A DNA stretch of 64,000 nucleotides, taken from the NCBI GenBank assembly GCA_000349905.1, contig KB722738.1:127790-191789 (forward strand), given 5' to 3'. Positions 20,928 to 31,537 of the stretch are shown here, in pieces. Under the pieces are notes generated by a model. That model saw only the letters and a list, made by a program, of their open reading frames with translations. It had not been told where the DNA came from and ran no database searches. Position numbers and translations under genes: made by a program. How positions within the stretch are numbered: the first letter of the stretch is position 1; every line of letters begins with the position of its first letter. The DNA is from Volvariella volvacea V23. Its lineage: Eukaryota > Basidiomycota > Agaricomycetes > Agaricales > Pluteaceae.

Positions 20928-21400
20928 CGTGCTTTGAATTGACAAGGAATTAGTGAAGCCCGCTGGACTGGGGTTCTACTCTGCACAGTTCCGTCCTTTT
21001 AAACCTTTCAGAATGCACCTGCTCTAATAGTCTTGTCGCGTTCCACTAAATCTCTATAGGCGTTTTGAATGCGAAGTTTTTGACAGGATGACCCGACAGT
21101 CTTTCCGAGAAAAAGTCCACGAATTACAATCGCATTGTGACTATGGGACCCCTTCAAAGCCGGGTAACCATGTGCCCTGGAGGGTTGATTCTTGTCTTTT
21201 TGTCGTCCATTACTTTGGCATCGTGAAATTCTAAATCATAAAGCACCTTAAGGTACTAGAGATACCTCTTGTTGCCAAGCTAATCCTGTGAAAAGTAGCC
21301 AAGGGGCCGCAGCTGCTCTAGCACCAACTCAACGCCGGTGGATAAGTAGTATAAAACATCTACCCCGCAGACCCCAGATTACGCTCATATTTCCCGACAT
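20928..21400 (-). promoter_or_regulatory. Xylanase B promoter, shared with copy A
   Basis: TATA-like GGTTTAAAAGG lies about 70 bp before the start codon (20994-21008). CTTTCCGAGAAAAA at 21101-21114 begins 174 bases from the start codon, the same distance as in copy A. CCCCGCAGACCCCA recurs at 21363-21376. Confidence 0.7.
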
Positions 21401-22099
21401 AACCACGAGAACGGCTGGACTATCACAGACCGGCACCTAAAAATATAAAAGTTGTGATTATGAGCACGCTCGGATCACCCGACATCCTCTGTAATGCCCA
21501 TATCAGAGACGCTTGAGGTCAGAATTTCTTCTAAATCCTGATAAATCCATATGCAGATAATTTATTCTCGGCCCGCCATGCCGAAAATCCGTCATGAGCT
21601 TTTAGAGAACAGTTGGACTTGCGTTATGCGGAAAGAAGCCAAAATCTTTTAAAGGTAATTGGTGAGGTTGTGCCATGTGCGCCTGATCGGGTTAGCAAGG
21701 TTGGAAGTTTCCGTGAGGCACGCGGACCCAATTCAATCATAGACGCGTCGCAGAAAGTGAATGAAAGGCTCTCTGAATGCCAATTCCCCACTCAGCGTGC
21801 TGAACCGACACTTGACAGGCCCGAAGTTCATCCTCATACCTCAAGCGAGGACAAATCTTGTAACAGGAAAAACAAATCAGCCGTGCTTAATTTCTGACAC
21901 TCGAACTTGAGGAGTGAGGGGATGGGGCCAGAACACTTGATTCCACGTACCAGTTGCATAGGCCTTCTTTCCAGTCCAAACGCGCACCCATTCCAGAACG
22001 GAGAAAGACATTAGCGCTCCCACAGGATAACCATACAAAAGACATCACGGCGGTAAATGCAAATGAATAGAGTCCCAACCGAACACTCTCGGCTGACAG
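21401..22099. other. Intergenic upstream of xylanase B
   Basis: Distal promoter of xylanase B and the 3' region of the next minus-strand gene. Open frame 21613-21897 is featureless; no gene called. Confidence 0.5.
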
Positions 22100-23678
22100 T
22101 CAAATTCGAACGCGAAAAGGTGGCGGAAGAAAGGAGGAGTCCAAATCGAGATAATACTCGCTAATCTCCACAGGTCGACCGTCCCGCAATCCCGGGCTGT
22201 CTGGATTACAGCGCTGTGTGCACCTTCGGGCCGCATAAGCATAAGATTTTGGGCTGGTGGAATGGAGAAATAAATACCCACCTGGACTTGATATGCTCGT
22301 AAGTTTCCCGGAAGGTACCTCGGGATTTGCAATAAGTGCAGACAAAATCTCTCTTGTCCCAAGCCTTCAGCGCCTTTTTGTATGTTCGCGCTTCAGCCTC
22401 TGCCACGATACGTTGCTGTTCAGTTGTCAGGGCCAAGCATCCCCAGATAGCTCTTTCATCCTTAGCTCTGTGTAGCAAAGCATGGTGTACCTTCGAAACG
22501 TTATTAAATACACAGACAAGAGGGGGGACAAATACACGAACAGCTTGAATATACTTCATCACGAGCCTTCCACGATCGGAAGCACAGATCCGACATTCAA
22601 ATAGGTGCGGAGAATTATGCATATCCTTTGCAGGGATAGCATCTGGATCACGGTATTCATCCCCTGTTGTGCATATAATATCCCGAGCTTCCGTGTAGGC
22701 CTCTCGACTGAATTGGATCTGGCGCATATCGTAGTTCCAGGGTTGTTCTTGGAACATGCGTAGCAGATTTTGAACTTGCTCTGGATATTCGGAGGTAATT
22801 CCATGGCTGCTATGCCAAGCGATGTCCTCTGCTGAGACAACCGGGAGACAATGATGGACGAGGATCCGAGGATATTGTATGGCATTTTCAAAGCACAGGG
22901 TGCATTGGAAAAAGGTAGTCGCACTGTTCAGGTTTTGGATATCCGCTCGCTTCAACTCTAATCGCATGAGTTGCACCAATCGTTGATCCCTCTTGCGTTT
23001 CCAGAGCTGTTCGTAACCTGCAATGGGACATTTGGGGAGATAAGTGTATGTGCCTGCCAATCTGTCTTGAGGTAATTCCGCCTGATTCTTAAATAGTCCA
23101 TCCGACCTAAACTCGAATCGCTGGTTGAAGAAATCAAGGATAAGCGGCTGAAGTCTCTGCCAGGCTGAGTGGACGCATCAGTACGGTTCGGGTCAGTGAA
23201 GCGGTTTTCGAGCACCTTCATCATCCGGCTCAGGTTCCTGAGGAGCTTCTGTGGCCACAAGCTTCAAAACATGGCCCAATACCCGGAGGTCAGTTGACCC
23301 AGAGGCTAACTCTCTGTCTACAAGTAGCGGAACAGCTCTGATGCGGAATTGAATGCACCCTGACACTATAAGAAGTGATAACGCGTTTACCTATTCCCTC
23401 CCTGGAAATGGCTTGCGCAGTCCATCCTTTGAGCTTAGTAGATTAGAGAGGTCACGATTATCTGGTAGTGGGCACCGGCAATGACTACCTGTGAGCAGTA
23501 GATGGGGTACTGCCCGGGAATTGCTCCAAAGCATTCCTGCCTTTTGTTCTGCAAGAAATGCCATTGAGCTTGTTTGCGTTCCCGACGCCACTGTGTTGGT
23601 ACTGATATTCCAATAAGATCTGTTAAACTCTACGCCCCAAGGCGATAGCAGCCGTCTCTTGGGCGTCGCGCCGCACAT
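22100..23678 (-). CDS. Cys-rich F-box-like basidiomycete protein
   Basis: Proposed start MCGATPKRRLLSPW at 23678. A later exon reads CIQFRIRAVPLLVDRELASG and DLRVLGHVLKLVATEAPQ, ends ...EPEPDDE, and is joined across a roughly 50 bp intron (about 23163-23213) to AWQRLQPLILDFFNQRFEF-RSDGLFKNQAELPQDRLAGTY. The C-terminal half has three Cys pairs that could bind zinc: FFQCTLC, HLFECRICASD and DFVCTYCKSRG, the last followed by YEHIKS, an intron, then a tail ending PPPFRVRI. This layout recalls a family common in mushroom genomes in which a weak F-box-like N-terminus precedes a Cys/His-rich region; substrate-adaptor function would be inference. The leucine-rich N-terminal block is only loosely F-box-like and the first exon is uncertain. 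It diverges from RAD18. Confidence 0.6.
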
Positions 23679-23783
23679 GATATCCACGTGGTTGGGACAA
23701 ACACGCAGCCTGAGACGCGATCAAGTTGAACAGCGTTGGGTAATTGACGCGCCACAGCTCACAGCATCCAACGTCCAACACCA
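23679..23783. promoter_or_regulatory. Divergent promoter, F-box-like gene / RAD18
   Basis: 105 bp between the proposed opposed start codons, the shortest in the window. No TATA box. If the F-box-like first exon is wrong this spacing would grow. Confidence 0.45.
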
Positions 23784-25347
23784 ATGACGGTTAACCACTT
23801 CTTCCCCGAAGTCCCCGATCCAACAGACTTCCCAGCAGATCCTCCCGGCCTGCGAAACCTCGACAGTGCCCTGCGATGCACGATATGTGGCGAATTGTTC
23901 GATGGTCCTGTAACCCTCACCTGTGGACACTGTTTCTGTTCCTGTGTGAGTAGCAGTTCTTCCCGATGCTCGTTCAGTGGCTTCTTGTGGCTGTAAATTT
24001 ATATTGACCTACCTGCAAGTGTGTCAGAGCTGCACTTATTACCAAACAAGAATGTCCGAGGTGCCGGAAAGTTAGCAATGAAGGACACATACGGCCCAAC
24101 CCCGTTATGGAAGAAGCTGTATTAGCTTGGAAGGGTGCACGGTGTGCTGTCCTTTTATCAGTTGTTTGACCGGGAGAAGCCAACAGCTTATTGCAGGGCT
24201 CAGATATTGGGACTAATAAAGGAACGTGATAAAGCTCGAGCTGAGGACGAGGAGACGACAGAGCGCCCACATAAGCGGCTAAAGCGATCGCGGGAGGGGG
24301 AGACTATGATTGTCGAGGACTCGGATACAGAATGGATGGTTGGCCCATCCTCGTTAAGGCTCGGCTCAGTGTCTCCTCAAAAAGCAAAGCTCAAGCCTAC
24401 TAAACTGAAACCCGTTCCAACACCAATACCATCGTCAGATGTAGAAGAGAGCGGTGACGATATACGGACAAGACAGGATAATGGTGAGCATTGCCCGAGC
24501 GTGCGTTTTCAAGTCGGCAACTCATGCATAAAAACACGATCAGGGAGTGATGTCGATGTGCAATGTCCACTGTGTCAGAAGGACGTCAAAATGTCCAAGA
24601 TAAATGCACACATGGACAGTAACTGCCAAGATGTTTCTGAGGAAAGCAGGTCGCAGAAACATCAATGGGCGCAGATACTCGGGAAGCACGACAGGTCCAA
24701 GAAAGGGAAGGATAGGTAAGTGGCGCTCTAATGCTATTCTATACCAGTGGCGCGGGAGCACCTGAACACCACCGTGACACAGAGAGTCTAACAATAACAA
24801 TGATCGACTCCCGAAGGTCTCCTATTCGACACTTAAAGATCGACAGCTGAGAGATATGCTTCAGGAGCATGAATTACCAACTACGGGTGATCGTCCTACG
24901 CACGAACGTAGGCATCAACAGTAAGCTACTCAACCTTATTTTATCGGCCACGACTCAATAGCTTTATCGCTGTTGCCTTCCCGTAGCTGGGTCATGCTGT
25001 ACAATGCGAATCTGGACAGATCAATATCTAACCGGAAATCGCTCCAAGAACTGCGCCGGGAGCTTAAACAATGGGAACAGCAGAGAACTAACCGTAAGAA
25101 GGTCCAACCACCGGGAGACCTTAAAGCATACGAGGTACGTTTTAATCGGGTGTTGTTACTGCTACTCTTTGCATGACACTTGGCAAGTGGGCTGACACTG
25201 AGATTCTGCTAGAAATCTCATCAAGCTGAGTTTGCGCGATTGACCGAAGCTGCTCGGCCAAAGACGAAACAGAACTCTGTTACCCCAGGATCAGTGACAG
25301 CTGATCCCTCGCAGTTAGACCGGGATGGTCCTGCCCCATCAACTTGA
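23784..25347 (+). CDS. RAD18: RAD18, RING E3 ubiquitin ligase for PCNA
   Basis: Post-replication repair ligase that, with Rad6, monoubiquitinates PCNA at stalled forks. The C3HC4 RING spans exons 1 and 2: C32, C35, C47, H49, C52, C55, C66 and C69, with C55 as the first codon after the intron (exon 1 is 23784-23945, exon 2 starts 24020). Next come a Lys/Arg-rich NLS-type stretch (RPHKRLKRSREGE), a UBZ4 ubiquitin-binding finger CPLCQKDVKMSKINAHMDSNC-type ligands (C-C-H-C, about 24561-24630), and a SAP DNA-binding helix pair (LPKVSYSTLKDRQLRDML). The following RRHQQ-WVMLYNANLD is the family's conserved Rad6-side block. The order RING-UBZ-SAP and the sequence around SAP identify RAD18 clearly. 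Confidence 0.95.
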
Positions 25348-27194
25348 TGCTTCACTAAATTGGATACACATTTGTGGTGGTGGAGTGCTATGTAGGTGAC
25401 CTATGATGTTTGGAGTTATTCAATAATAATCTTTTCCAATTCAACGTGGCTTGAAACTCGTGGCTAGTTCATGATTGTGAACACGCTAGGATAGGCGCAG
25501 CACCTGTAAGTAGATTTCCCCCTCATTGGTGCCCCAAGTTGTCTTCTCAATGAGCATGGGCGGCAGCTTTAAAACTCTTCCGGCGCCCAGGCCCTTTAAC
25601 CTTAGTTCCTTCTGGGTTGTCAGGTACTCGACGCCCAATATCAGACAGAAAATCAAATTCGCGTGCGCAGTGCAACACGATCGAGGCTGCGTACCTTTGA
25701 TGACCCCAACGAAGTGCATCGACGTCAACCATCACCTCATGAAAAGCATCCATCCAGCGATCCAATGCACGCAGCAAATATGACACGTAGCACAAAGTCC
25801 GTTTTCCCTTAATTCAACACATGAACAACATGTCGTCATTCATGCGAGAAGAATGTGGCAGCCACGCGGTGATGTAACTTGGGTCCTAGCACTTGGACTG
25901 AGGCAGTTGTCTGCCACAAATGCCTAGCACGAGATGCGCAGATGCGCAGACGTATTCGACACGTGTCGTGACATTGTGTGCACAGGTTCTGCGCAGCGAG
26001 GTCAGTCGTGTGCGTGGTCATGGCGTACTCTGACTCTTGGACGACATAGATATTAGGTCACTTGACAGTGATCTAGTCCAGGTCAAGACATCTGGTCTGG
26101 AGCCACACACCACTACCCAAGTCACCGGTACGCACTCGTGCTTTTGAGCTGCAGGTTTGTCGGTGGCCGATGTGTCTTTTTGTTGTGGGAAGAAGCAAGA
26201 GCTTGAGCATAATCACTAAAGCCGCAGCCCGAGAGTGCTCTTGTACGGCAGCAGAACCTAGAATGATGTGATAAGTCAGGGAGGACAAAGAAGGGAAACG
26301 GTGATGAAAGTTCCACTGAGAACTCAGCAGTCTGTCATCTGGTTCCTCGACATTGCAGGATGGGAATACGAAGTGCGTTCCCTCGCTCGTTGCGAGGCCC
26401 GTGACCTTCCAAGCCCATGTGATCGACTTTGGAAATAGACGGGCGAGTCACAGTCCGGTCGTAGGATACGATGGGAAATGGAAGGGGAACAACATGAGAA
26501 AAGGTCATTGTCATTGATCCGGCGAAGAGCTGGTTCGTGGGCGCTGCTCCGGGGCAGCGAGCAAACGGCTTGTGCCCCATTTGCTTCATCGCTTGTCACG
26601 GCGTGCAGCCGCTGTGGAGGATCAAAATGCTGGACTTTGTATTTTTGACAGGTTACAGCACGTGGGGCCGATGGTGCGTCAATGATCTTGAAGGGGAGTT
26701 TCAGAAAGAGGTAATGATGACTCAGTCAAGCAAGGCGGACTATCCCTTGATAGCGCGCCTTGACGAGGACAAGAAGCGTTGTGGAGGCGCAGTGCCAACA
26801 ATGGGCCAGCAGGAGAAATGGATCCGGGAATGGACGCGCTGCTCGTGGCTCTTGGTCGGCCACCGTCAGAGGTCTGCCAAAAAAGGAAGTCGTTGTTTCA
26901 AGTGATGTAGGTCTTACCACGTGCTCGGGGACATCAGGTTCTCTTATCCCTCTTTTGGAAAGTTGTCCCTGTCCCCGGTAACATTAAAGTACAATACACC
27001 CAGAAATTGGTCAGTTTCAAATCCCTCCCTCTCCGCCCTCCTTCTCCCCTTGGCGCACCTCTGTTGCTCCTTCCCCTGACGCTGATAAGGCCCCAGTGCC
27101 TTGCTTCCACCATCATTGCCACCGCCAGCCACCATCTCGCGAAGCTGTTCGAGGTCGTCTGGGGCTTTTTAGAGTTCTCGCCTATAGTCTATAA
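25348..27194. other. 1.85 kb intergenic, no gene recognised
   Basis: Contains only short, mutually overlapping open frames on both strands with no domain, signal peptide or consistent splice chain. A small tandem GATGCGCA repeat occurs near 25935-25955. The end (27000-27194) is C/T-rich and ends CTATAAATGG, a TATA-like element touching the next start codon. Confidence 0.5.
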
Positions 27195-28015
27195 ATGGTC
27201 AATATGCCCAAAGTTGTAAGGGCCAGGCGTTCAGAGGACAACTCATCTGTAAGTTCCACTATGCCCTCAACGCACACTCGCACTCACCATCGTACTAGTC
27301 ATCAGAAACTAAAAGTACAGACAAGCTAGTAACGGTACCGTATTTTTTTCTGTGCCTTTACCTCGGTCCAGACCCATTTATGCTTGTCGTTAGATACCGG
27401 GATTAGACGACGAGTTCACGGGTACTCGAAAAATATCATATAACCCTCGTGAATTGTGGGATTGGTACTGCCACCCTGGAGATAACCCAGTCGATCTAAG
27501 TCTCCGACTGCCCCATTTTCGTTCACGCTGGCACCCCCCAGGCGAGCGACTGCACATGTATATTGGTAGTCGATCGGGTTCGGTGAAGCTCAAGATCGTA
27601 AGTGATGTCCAATGACCCCAACGACGAGTTACTGATGGCCGATATCTAGTGCAGACCGGTGCACCGGATAAGATTCTACACATACATCAAGTCCAATTCT
27701 GGGGATGTCACTGTATGGGTACCATCCGATTTCAAGGGTACCATACTCTACGACGGTAGAGCTAAACTATCCGCAGGTTTCATCAACCGCATAATACATC
27801 GCGTCGACTTCAACGACGAGGAATCCCTCTTCGAGCCGGAGCAAGACGTTATCATCGTGGAAACGACGGGCAAGGTGACATTCCGAATGTGGGATTGTGT
27901 ATATCTTCGACCCGAAAATCCACGAAAAGAATCATTCAAGAGGTTCTTCTCCTGTTTGCGGAGACAACCTGTCGCTCCTGCGCTCCTTGATTGGGACTGG
28001 CTTCTGGATGATTAG
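27195..28015 (+). CDS. DUF7330-type basidiomycete protein
   Basis: Exons read MVNMPKVVRARRSEDNSS, a small exon (SSETKSTDKL), then IPGLDDEFTGTRKISYNP through HMYIGSRSGSVKLKI, then CRPVHRIRFYTYIKSNSGDV to the stop at 28015. The C-terminal half is the beta-rich domain found in many mushroom proteins of unknown function (DUF7330): TYIKSNSGDVTVWVPSDFKG, LSAGFINRIIH, and VTFRMWDCVYLRPENPRKE before a basic KRFF end. The family has no known activity; its repeated adhesin-like strands are only suggestive. A second in-frame ATG nine bases downstream (27204) is an equally good start. No signal peptide, so probably intracellular. The family name is recalled from pattern, not searched. Confidence 0.75.
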
Positions 28016-30358
28016 AAGAGCCATCCCCCAAGTCTCCCATCACCCCTCTCTCTTCAACACTTCATCGTATGTTGCTATGTGCCCTTTCGTGCACCTGTTC
28101 CTCACCTACTTCGTTATTCGGCACACAAACTCGTTCGTTCATTCGCTCGCTACCGATCAAGCAGCACATCATTGTACCATTGCCCACCGGGCTTCGCCTT
28201 CGATCTCTCCCTTCTCTTGCATGGGCTTCGATTTCGCTTTCGTCTTCACAAGCATATTATGGACATGATACCATATCAGCACATTCCCTGGTCAATATTC
28301 TATCGCATTTCTCTTTCAGACTGGAACCAATACCCTATTAGTTTATCGACCATCGATTTCTTTCTCTCCACACGCATCATGTAGCATTACAACAACTCCC
28401 TTCTCTATCTCTCCCGTCATCACTACCACCTCCTCATCTCCGCCCTTCTCTCCGCCCTAGATCCCCCTATCTGCCCACTCGTCCTCGAAGCTTGATCGAT
28501 CGGGCCGCAGGACATATGTAGCACATCCAATAATCGTTTCCTCTCTTCTTCACGCAGTTTACGATCTATGTATCAATGCCCTACTTTTACTTCAAAAAAG
28601 CTTTCCTTCCCACTACACTGCACTATTGGTGGCAGAGACGCTTTTCTACCTTCTACCTATCTGCCACTTCCCCCTTATGCATTACTGCGTTACTGCCATA
28701 GCTTAAATCGTACCTCCACGCCTAGCCTACTGAATAGCCACGGGAGGACGCCCAAAAAAATTGAATAGACCCAAGAAATGAAAATTTTTCGTTGAAACTT
28801 CCAGCGGTGGAGTGATGGGCCCGAGTGTTTTTGTGTTTCACAGATTCGGAGGCAAGTTTTGGATGATGGAAAATTTTCCGGGCGCAAGGAAGAGCCTTTT
28901 GAGCCACTGGCATCTGATTCTGCAATAACATACGATCCAGACCGATTTTCGTCGACGAATCATGGTGCACAAATTTATACCCAAGCCATCCCTGCTTGGA
29001 AGCCCGAGTAGGCTTCTCCAGACTCAGAGCCCGAGCAAGACTTCAGCGGCTCAGGCCCACAAACTTGGAGGGCCAGCACACCGCCCTTCTCTCAGGCTGC
29101 CGTTAAAGCTCACGTTAACACCCACCGTGACCCCACCACCGCAGCCTGAGCAGCCCAAGTGGGCCACTATATTAAAGATACCCCATATAGCCCTCCTTGT
29201 ACTGTCCTCCTTTGTTTCCCCCCTGAAATTTACAATCTCGATTCCTATCATCATGCATCCTGATGCGGCGGCACTTTACACGGTGTGGGTCCCCGCACCG
29301 TCAGGATGACGCCGACACTGACGGTGACCTGCGGGTGCCAGTAGTGAGCGGCTCACCGGCAGGTCTGGCGTGAGTGAGAAAAATATGGACATTATGGACA
29401 TGTCTTTGTTGTTTCGCCTGCCTTGGCCTAGGCTAATACTGTAGGTGCAGATCAGGACCAGGCCGGCGAGGTTTCCGAAGGGGGCTCGTGATCACGCACA
29501 ATTGTGCTTGGAGCTCCCTGGAGGCATGGTGTATAAAGTATATCCGGGGAAGAGAAAGGAGTGACCTAAACCGAATGGTGGGGTAGAGATTGCAATTGAC
29601 ATTTGAATTGGGTCCTAGGATGATAGGGAAGCTGTGGTGTGTCTTCCTGTTCATGGCGCTTGAGGAAGTGTTGAGAGCAGAGTAGAGAACCTGAAAGATA
29701 TCCGGTATTCACTTTATCGTAGTAGATAAGCGCTAGGCGCTCAACGCGATCGTTTGTACAATACGATCGTTATCCAGCGGAGGACGGCCAACATGAGAAC
29801 GAAGACCCTCAACGCAGATACAGTGAACAGCTCAGGTGAACGTGTCCACAGAGGCTAAATGCCAATCAGAAGCCGACGCCTAAACGCAGAAAAAAGCACA
29901 ATGGCATCCTGTTGTACATGCGCACAGTGCCAGCACAGACAAAGAGAAGAGCCATAACGTGATGACGTACATTTTATCGTAAAAGCTATTGCATATAAGT
30001 ACAGGCCCCGTTCCAGTAACCCGTGTAGTCCGTGGTGGGGCCCTTCTGCGTATGTACTTTATTGTTCTGCTAGTGCTAGAAAATGAGGTGCGGAAGCTAT
30101 CCTTCAACACCTAAAACGTCGTTTCCTTTGTCGGACTCTATGTGAATGATCGATGGGTATGGATGGGGTGAGGATTGCGAATTGTGGTAATAAGGAACCA
30201 GCAAGGATGCGGGAATGCGGGGTACTGATTTGATATGCGGGATGCGGGTGCGTGTAATCGGAATTCTAAGGAGCTGCTCCCTGTTTTTCTTCTCCTGAGA
30301 TGAAGATTGAGCGTCTGATTGCGCGCCCCGTATAAATGAAATGGGTGGGCTGTGGTTC
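28016..30358. other. 2.3 kb intergenic, no gene recognised
   Basis: 28016-28500 is pyrimidine-rich 3' untranslated-type sequence. A 115-codon frame at 28962-29309 (Pro/Leu/Ser-rich) has no recognisable domain. Degenerate GGGATGCGGG-like repeats occur at 30207-30255. The right end is the 3' region of CIA2. Confidence 0.5.
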
Positions 30359-31068
30359 TTATGCTGTTGTAAACAGGCCCCTTTGGTTCACAGCACGAAG
30401 ACAGGTCTCCACTGATTCAAGCAGTGCAGGGTTTTCGAGTGCTGCCGCAACCCGTTCCTTGTCGTTCAGTTGCTTGTTCACTAGACGTATTACGGGCATA
30501 TAAGTACGAGGAATCAACAAGTTGAGCCTTGTGTCACTGTGCACTCACCAGCGTGTTCACTTTGATGAGATCCAGGCTTCACATGAATATCCACTTTGAA
30601 TCTGCTTGGTAGACTTCGTAGTAAGCGTACACGGATGGTCAGACCTGCATCATTCATAAACGCTTGAATAGACCACATTCAACACAATCAGACACACCGA
30701 TCAAGGTGGACATTCCACAATGTGGGACGGTAGGCGTGAACTCGACATCGATGCGATTCCGTTCCACGGTAATCTGAGGTGCTGAGACTACTCGGAGTTG
30801 CTCCAGTGTATTGGGATGCTCCGGGTCGTAGATGAAACGGATGAGGTCTATACGGAGCACCCAGGTCAGCGCTGTTCTCTCGCCGGAGATACTAGTGAAA
30901 CGCACTAAAAATTTCATCGCGGTCAATGGGATCAACACCTTCGTCATCCTCTTCGGATTGTTCATCTTCGTCTACCCATAGGGAAAGACCAGAGTAGTCT
31001 GACTTGCGACCAACTGGAGCAACGGGGGAGAATACGGTCGGGTTGGGGTTGTAGATTTCGCTCAACAT
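30359..31068 (-). CDS. CIA2: CIA2 (MIP18/FAM96-type), cytosolic Fe-S assembly
   Basis: Component of the CIA targeting complex that hands Fe-S clusters to nuclear and cytosolic apoproteins such as DNA polymerases and helicases. Start at 31068: [15 protein letters not shown], then an acidic segment ([20 protein letters not shown]). The DUF59/MIP18 domain follows: [37 protein letters not shown] with the conserved reactive Cys in the HC dipeptide, then [21 protein letters not shown] and the C-terminal [17 protein letters not shown]. Introns lie near 30845-30905, 30650-30690 and 30545-30585. N-terminal acidic tail and the C-terminal helix match fungal/animal CIA2B rather than bacterial SufT. It is divergent from DCN1. 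Confidence 0.95.
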
Positions 31069-31537
31069 GGTGGATGTGTCCAGAGCTCGCTGCAGATCGT
31101 TGGCTTACCAAAGATGCTGGGATAGGCGGTCCGGGTTCCGGGATGCCAGGGCTGGACACTTGCAGTGAGCAAGCACTGAGCGCGACGGACAGCCTGGGCT
31201 CTCCAGACGTGTCATCAAGCAGGCTCTGTTCAACTGGGCACACAGGACTGAGCAGTACACGAAAAATTATCAGATACGCGAAAAGGGCCAGGTGTTATCT
31301 GCTGACTCCAACCCGGATTGCTTCAGGAAAGCAGTGAACGTGTCCGCCATCAACACGTTGGCAGCCAATGACTCCGCGTTCCTTCAGACGCTCTGTCCGA
31401 CTCATGCTGAGCATCCGGAGAAACAGGGTGAGAGGGTCACGAAAGAGTCACACCCACATGGACGTTCGCGTTCTCGCTTGGCCACCGACTTGACGCTCAT
31501 CCTCTCTGCTAATTAACCACACCCCCACACCCCCAAA
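31069..31537. promoter_or_regulatory. Divergent promoter region, CIA2 / DCN1
   Basis: 469 bp between opposed start codons. Open frames here are featureless. A C-rich CCACACCCCCACACCCCC tract (31518-31535) directly precedes the DCN1 start codon. Confidence 0.5.

Larger units (their letters stand above)
18953..21400 (-). repeat. Tandem duplication unit B (xylanase gene plus promoter)
   Basis: Second copy of the unit described at 15754-18290, in direct orientation. Confidence 0.8.

Noticed and set aside
23306..23340. Classical F-box (LP-x-E-I-x-x-x-I) in the Cys-rich gene
   Set aside because: Only a loose leucine-rich pattern is present (AVPLLVDRELASG); the canonical start of an F-box was not found, so the name is kept as F-box-like.
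29240..29275. Shared 17-base word ATGCATCCTGAYGCRGC with the region near 59590 in inverse orientation
   Set aside because: Match is short and imperfect; words of this length recur by chance in 64 kb, and flanks do not match.
28962..29309. 115-codon plus-strand frame, Pro/Leu-rich
   Set aside because: No domain, no homologous pattern recognised, no splice partners; kept only as part of the intergenic description.
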